Part shown: one piece after another, positions 59,437 to 64,000 of the stretch
Numbering within the stretch: position 1 is the first letter of the stretch
Layout: every line of letters begins with the position of its first letter
Assembly (NCBI RefSeq): GCF_030052815.1
Contig: NC_079501.1
Coordinates: 95,356,017 to 95,420,016 of the forward strand
DNA length: 64,000 bases
DNA from: Hevea brasiliensis
Taxonomy: Eukaryota > Streptophyta > Magnoliopsida > Malpighiales > Euphorbiaceae
Direction of reading: 5' to 3'
Program-made: the position numbers and the translations under genes
Notes under the pieces: generated by a model
What the model saw: only the letters and a program-made list of their open reading frames with translations
The model's database searches: none
Told to the model about the DNA's origin: nothing

Positions 59437-62400
59437 CATGATCTTGTAAATTGATTATCATGCAAAAAACTTTCTTCAGTCAATCAGGATGGAAGCTGCT
59501 ATGAGAAATTTTGTATTTTGCTAGTTGCATTCTCTTGCCACTGATGAGCAACATATATGGAACTTCAGTAACCATTTGCATTTGAGAGCTTATGGTTGTC
59601 AATAACATCAGGTGACTGTCTGGTCTGCTGTAGGAAAAGTCACTAAAATGCTGGTGGTCACATTTTAGACATCTAGTGATCTGCAGACAAGAAAAGAAAT
59701 GGAAAGGGTATATGAAGTTTGATAATTACAAATAGATGTAAAAAGTGGTACTTCTTGAAGGTAAACTTTTGAAAACTGCTATTTTTCCTTCTCTTTATAT
59801 TTCTTGGGTGGACATTTACTTTCTGGGCTTTTATATTTTTGTCCTTTGCATAATGTCCACTATTTGCTGGACTTTTATGTGTTTGGTGACTACACAATAA
59901 TTTCATCAAAAAGTTGATGTTGGATTGTAATTAGTGTCTGGTATGATTAACTGAATTCAAGAGTTATTGAAAATAATCTGATGAAACCTCCTGCATTAAT
60001 TTGTGAATGAAATTTTGCTTAATTGCACCACAAGGACTCCACTAGTTATCTTGAATACCTCAAATTGATGTGTTATTATGTATGGGATGAACCTGAAAAG
60101 TCATGTGAGATTTTTTTTCCTCAATGACATTGTAAGTGAGAAATTATTGTAAATGCCCATACGTTGAACTAATTCATACTCTATATTATCAAATGTGCCT
60201 GGTAGATTGAACAGAATTATCTATATTATGCAGAATTAAGTTGGAATTTTCTTTGGCCTTTAATCTTAAGGATTTCTCTATTACTTGATATGTTGCTAAG
60301 TAGGTTTGGAAGTATTATCAGTTTTTCATATGTTCTAGTATCTGGAGCAGTAATGTAGCACACAATTACGAGGACCAATTGTCCTCACCAGGCATGTATT
60401 CAATTATATCTTTCTGGTTTTCATGGTTACGTGTTATCATTATCCTGTAATCATATAGGTTTGTGAGGAGAGATTCATGGTTATACACATGGCACATTGA
60501 AAGGAATTCCCTAACAAGAGATGTGGAACATAATGCTATTGTGGTTGCCTTTGAAAACAGAGAAATAGCCATATCGTGTTTGAAAATTGAAACAGGAGTG
60601 AATTGGAAACTAAACGAACTTCTTTGGTTTACCAGCTGAGCTGTCACATTAGCTTGAACTTGCATTCTGTTATTGGTGAATTCCAATAAAATTTTAAAAT
60701 AACTGTAACTTGGAAACTGCAATAACCAAAACATAAGCCTTTTAATAGTTTTATTTGCTTTGAGATGGCACTATTGTTGACTTCCAGTAGCTAGCCTAGA
60801 AGAAATTTGAAGCTTTGTGCACTTTAAGGGGCTGTTCACTTGTGAACAACTGGGATAGTTTTTTGGAAAAGTAATATAAGAAAACTGATTTACATAGTTT
60901 TGTGTTCACACATGCCTGTTTTCCAAATGGAGAATTGGAAAACTAGTTTTTCAATTTTCTAAAATTTAATTAAGATTTTAAAATTTTCTTTTATAACAAA
61001 AGTTTTATTTCTCAACCAGTTTCTAAATGGAAAATAATGATTTTTCTATAACTAAAATTGAATAAATATTTAAGAAAATATTTATTTACAGCAATAAAAA
61101 ATTAATCATATTATTATAAAATAAATGTACACATTAAAAAAATTTTAAAAGTAAAATAAAATTTTAAATATATCTTATTATGATTTATTTTTTAATTATG
61201 TAAGATATGAATAATTTTTTTTAGTATTTTCGGTTAGAATATTATTTTTTATTATTAACAGGTGAATGCGTTTTTCATGTTTTTCCTTTGTTCTATGAAA
61301 AATGATAATTGGAGATTTTTAGAAAATAGAAAAAAAAAAAAGTTTTCGATCAGTAAAAGTGTTTCTAAACCTAAAGCTTTATCTGTGAGCCCTTGATCTG
61401 AATTCTTCTTGTTTAATTCTCAGTTTTCTTATTAATAATAAAATTTCCTTTTTCATCTTGAGATGGGGTATGTTTTGAAACATTACACCACTTGAAGAGA
61501 ATCAGCATATTTATTTCCGTATAACATATTTAGTTAAAGACCAACCTACTGTTTTCACAAGCCACCTTAGGTTATGATTTCTCTTCATGCTATTTATTTT
61601 CTCTTTCACCAGACCCTCAAGAATAGGCATTTGCCATGTACCAAAGGCTTATCCAATTGAGTGCTGAATGATACAATTCATTTGGTCCTATTTCCTTGTA
61701 AATATAATTATCTTGATTGTAACAACCTAAGGTAACTTCTTGTTGAACAGACAGAATGTCTCGTGATATTTGGAGCTTGATATTCACTTTCAGCTATAAG
61801 GAAGTCCTCTTGAATGTTTTGATCCCTAATCCTTGTGCCCTTTAGATGATTCAGTGTTTTGCTAACTTTGATATTTAGTTCTCTGCCTCTTCCAGATTGT
61901 CTGATTGTTGCATAAGCTCACATTTGATTCAGTGCTTGACTTGTCAGGCTCAGTTGGGATGTAAATACTTTGAATTTTCTTATTTCCTGGATTTATATTC
62001 CCTGAAAATTAATGATATGAAAGGAACAGTCAATTTCATTTTATCTAATAACTCTACATATTCAAAAGCAAAAATAATGCTGCCTGTTTGTGTCAGAATA
62101 AAATACTTCTGAGGTTGATTTGTTCTTGCTGAATATGGGCTGGTATATCTCCTTTTATAGTTCGACATGATTCTCCAGGCTTTAAGTGACAGCAAGAAGG
62201 TCCTGGATTGCCATCATTAATAGTTCTCTATTAATCTTTTAGTTGCAGGTAATGCGTCGTGTTTTGATATACCTGGTTCTTGATCTTCAAGGCCCTTTGT
62301 GTCATTAATAAAGATATTTGCTTCTTGGTATCTTTGATCCTTTCTTTGCCTTTGAGTTGCTTTGATGCAGTATTTCTGCATCCAGTGCCTGTATCTGCTG

Positions 62401-62584
62401 GTTTTTTTAACAGTTGGAAATGACATACTAGGATTCTTTGTTTTACCACTCTGAACTCCAGAACCCATATTCACAAAACTGCATTGCATTCCAGTATCAG
62501 TTGAATAAACAGTTTTGAGTTGTTGATTTTATTTTCTTCCCTGCAAAATTATGATAATATTTGCGGCCCAACAAAATGAAAATG

Positions 62585-62586
<2 letters not shown>
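59437..62586. other. 3' flank with gene-like composition, no confident gene
   Basis: 59437-60000 may include the 3' UTR of the membrane-protein gene. 60360-60730 has an open frame on both strands: a 122-codon one on the minus strand (60366-60734) and a shorter one on the plus strand. 60830-61365 is AT-rich with a palindromic 'gttcacttgtgaac' near its left end, perhaps a transposon remnant. 62217-62489 (minus) is a 90-codon frame with a balanced, basic composition. I do not recognise any of these and rate each below the level for a gene call. Confidence 0.4.

Positions 62587-62627
<41 letters not shown>
62587..62627. repeat. (TA)n microsatellite
   Basis: About 20 perfect TA units. Confidence 0.95.
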
Positions 62628-62630
<3 letters not shown>

Positions 62631-63210
62631 TGATGTGTCATGTGGTATTCTCTTCCATTGTATTGTATTGCCACATGGCATTGTCTATAGTTGTGCATTT
62701 CTTTATTTAATTCTCTTTTACTTTTCTTTTAACTATATACAAAATTTTTGATATTTAAAATGATAAAAATAATCATATGATTAAACGAACTTTAAATAAA
62801 TCTATATCTTTAAGCAATGTTGCTATTATATTTTTATTATAAAATTTTCATTCAAAATTTTGAAAAATTAAAAATAATAAAAAATGAAATAATATTTAAT
62901 TAATAAAAAATATTAAAATATAAAAATAATTATATCTTTATGTAAATTAAAATTATTAATAATCATATGTATTAGTACTAATTTCTTAATTAATAACCAC
63001 AGACAATTCCCTATATTTGTAACTGTGTTTTTTGGCCAATAAAACAGTAATATTTAAATTAGCTTATTTCTTTTTATTATCCACATTAAATTACTAATTG
63101 ATTTAATGAGCCACATTTAATGTTATAACAATTTGATGTATCCATTATTTAAAAATGTTCATATTGGCAAATTTGCTTTAATTGATTAGTTATGTTAGAT
63201 TTAGTTGTTA
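62628..63210. other. AT-rich spacer, no gene seen
   Basis: No features recognised. Confidence 0.55.
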
Positions 63211-64000
63211 TATATATCATTGGTACATATATCTAAACGTTACAATCATTAATAATTTATTAAATGTTGTAATTGTCCATTAGACATTGGACTTTGTAAT
63301 GGTCTAAATATCAGGGTTAAAACAGACAATGATCTCTCCAAAAATATTAATTAAAAATATATTAATAAATTTTAAAAATATGGCTATTTAAATTTTTAAA
63401 TATTTTCATTAATTATTTTTTTTAATATTTATTTTATGTGGCCAATTAATTTGGGCCAATCGATTATTGGTCCATATTATAACGAAATTAATAATTTAAT
63501 ATTTTTATTTAATTATGTTAATAAAAAAATATTAAATTGTGAGAACTAATTTTTTAAAGATATTGATCTATTACTGAAATAAATTTTTTTTTAATTTTAT
63601 TAAATTAATAAACATTAATCTTTTAAAATGTTGGTCAATTTTAATAAATTTTTAATAATATATATCATTGGTACATATGTCTAAATGTTACAATCATAAA
63701 CAATTTATTAAATGTTGTAATTGTCCATTAGACATTGGACTCTTTAATGATCTAAATATCAGGGTTAAAACAGAAAATGATCTCTCCAAAAATATCAATT
63801 AAAAATATATTAATAAATTTTAAAAATATGGCTAATTAAATTTTTAAATATTTTCATTAATTATTTTTTTTAATATTAATTTTATATGGCCAATTAATTT
63901 CGGCCAATCGATTATTGGTCCATATTCTAACAAAATTAATAATTTAATATTTTTGTTTAATTAAGTTAATAAAAAAAATATTAAATTGTGAGAAATAATT
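63211..64000. repeat. Direct duplication with 448-bp period, runs off the window
   Basis: Copy 1 (63211-63550) and copy 2 (63659-64000) agree over about 340 bases with scattered differences. Shared words: 'atatatcattggtacatat', 'attgtccattagacattgga', 'atatcagggttaaaacag', 'gatctctccaaaaatat', and 'gccaatcgattattggtcc'. About 108 bases of unrelated AT-rich sequence separate them. Copy 2 continues to the last base, so more units may follow. Confidence 0.9.

Noticed and set aside
1..64000. CRISPR arrays, prokaryotic operons, biosynthetic gene clusters, rRNA or canonical tRNA genes
   Set aside because: None seen; the window is eukaryotic and its repeats are transposons and microsatellites.

Overview
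The window looks like a stretch of nuclear chromosome from a eudicot plant. It is very AT-rich. Genes have short exons with GT..AG introns. Plant-specific families are present: a group I WRKY factor, an EDR2_C/DUF1336 protein and a plant-type DHHC acyltransferase. Plant Ty1-copia and Ty3-gypsy remnants, MITE-like foldbacks and microsatellites fill the rest. The species cannot be read from the sequence. A rosid, perhaps Malpighiales, is only an impression.

Layout. 1-9.3 kb is transposon debris: the end of a gypsy-type LTR (1-2605), a decayed minus-strand copia gag with its PBS and 334-bp LTR (2606-3490), a probable solo copia-type LTR (about 4250-4880), and a minus-strand Ty1-copia element with both 225-bp LTRs (5122-9141). 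That element sits inside a decayed cytochrome P450 relic on the plus strand (5014-5121 and 9143-9341). 9.3-13.0 kb is AT-rich intergenic DNA with a foldback element close to the WRKY promoter.

13.0-22.9 kb holds two convergent genes: a complete four-exon WRKY3/4-like gene (plus) and a nine-coding-exon DUF1336/EDR2_C gene (minus), with stops 680 bp apart. 23.1-39.1 kb is a 16-kb gene desert made of MITE-like repeats, microsatellites and one suspicious homopolymer block. 39.9-45.7 kb is a complete nine-exon DHHC S-acyltransferase gene. Its second intron carries a tandem duplication and the tail of an RTE-type LINE.

49.4-50.4 kb (minus) and 58.4-59.4 kb (plus) are two intronless genes for multi-span membrane proteins. 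They share a short motif and seem to be distant relatives. Between them lies a nested gypsy region with the 3' end of a plus-strand element and its roughly 2.8-kb LTR (52.6-56.2 kb). The last 3 kb is AT-rich and ends in a direct duplication with a 448-bp period that runs off the window.

The five intact genes are not a pathway or cluster. One thematic link is that the DUF1336 protein begins MGGCVS, a typical myristoylation plus S-acylation signal, and a protein S-acyltransferase lies 18 kb away; I treat this as coincidence. I found no convincing undescribed system. The best items are the P450 relic split by a retroelement without a visible target duplication, a probable GC-AG intron, the foldback elements beside genes, and a likely assembly artefact near 34.8-35.2 kb.
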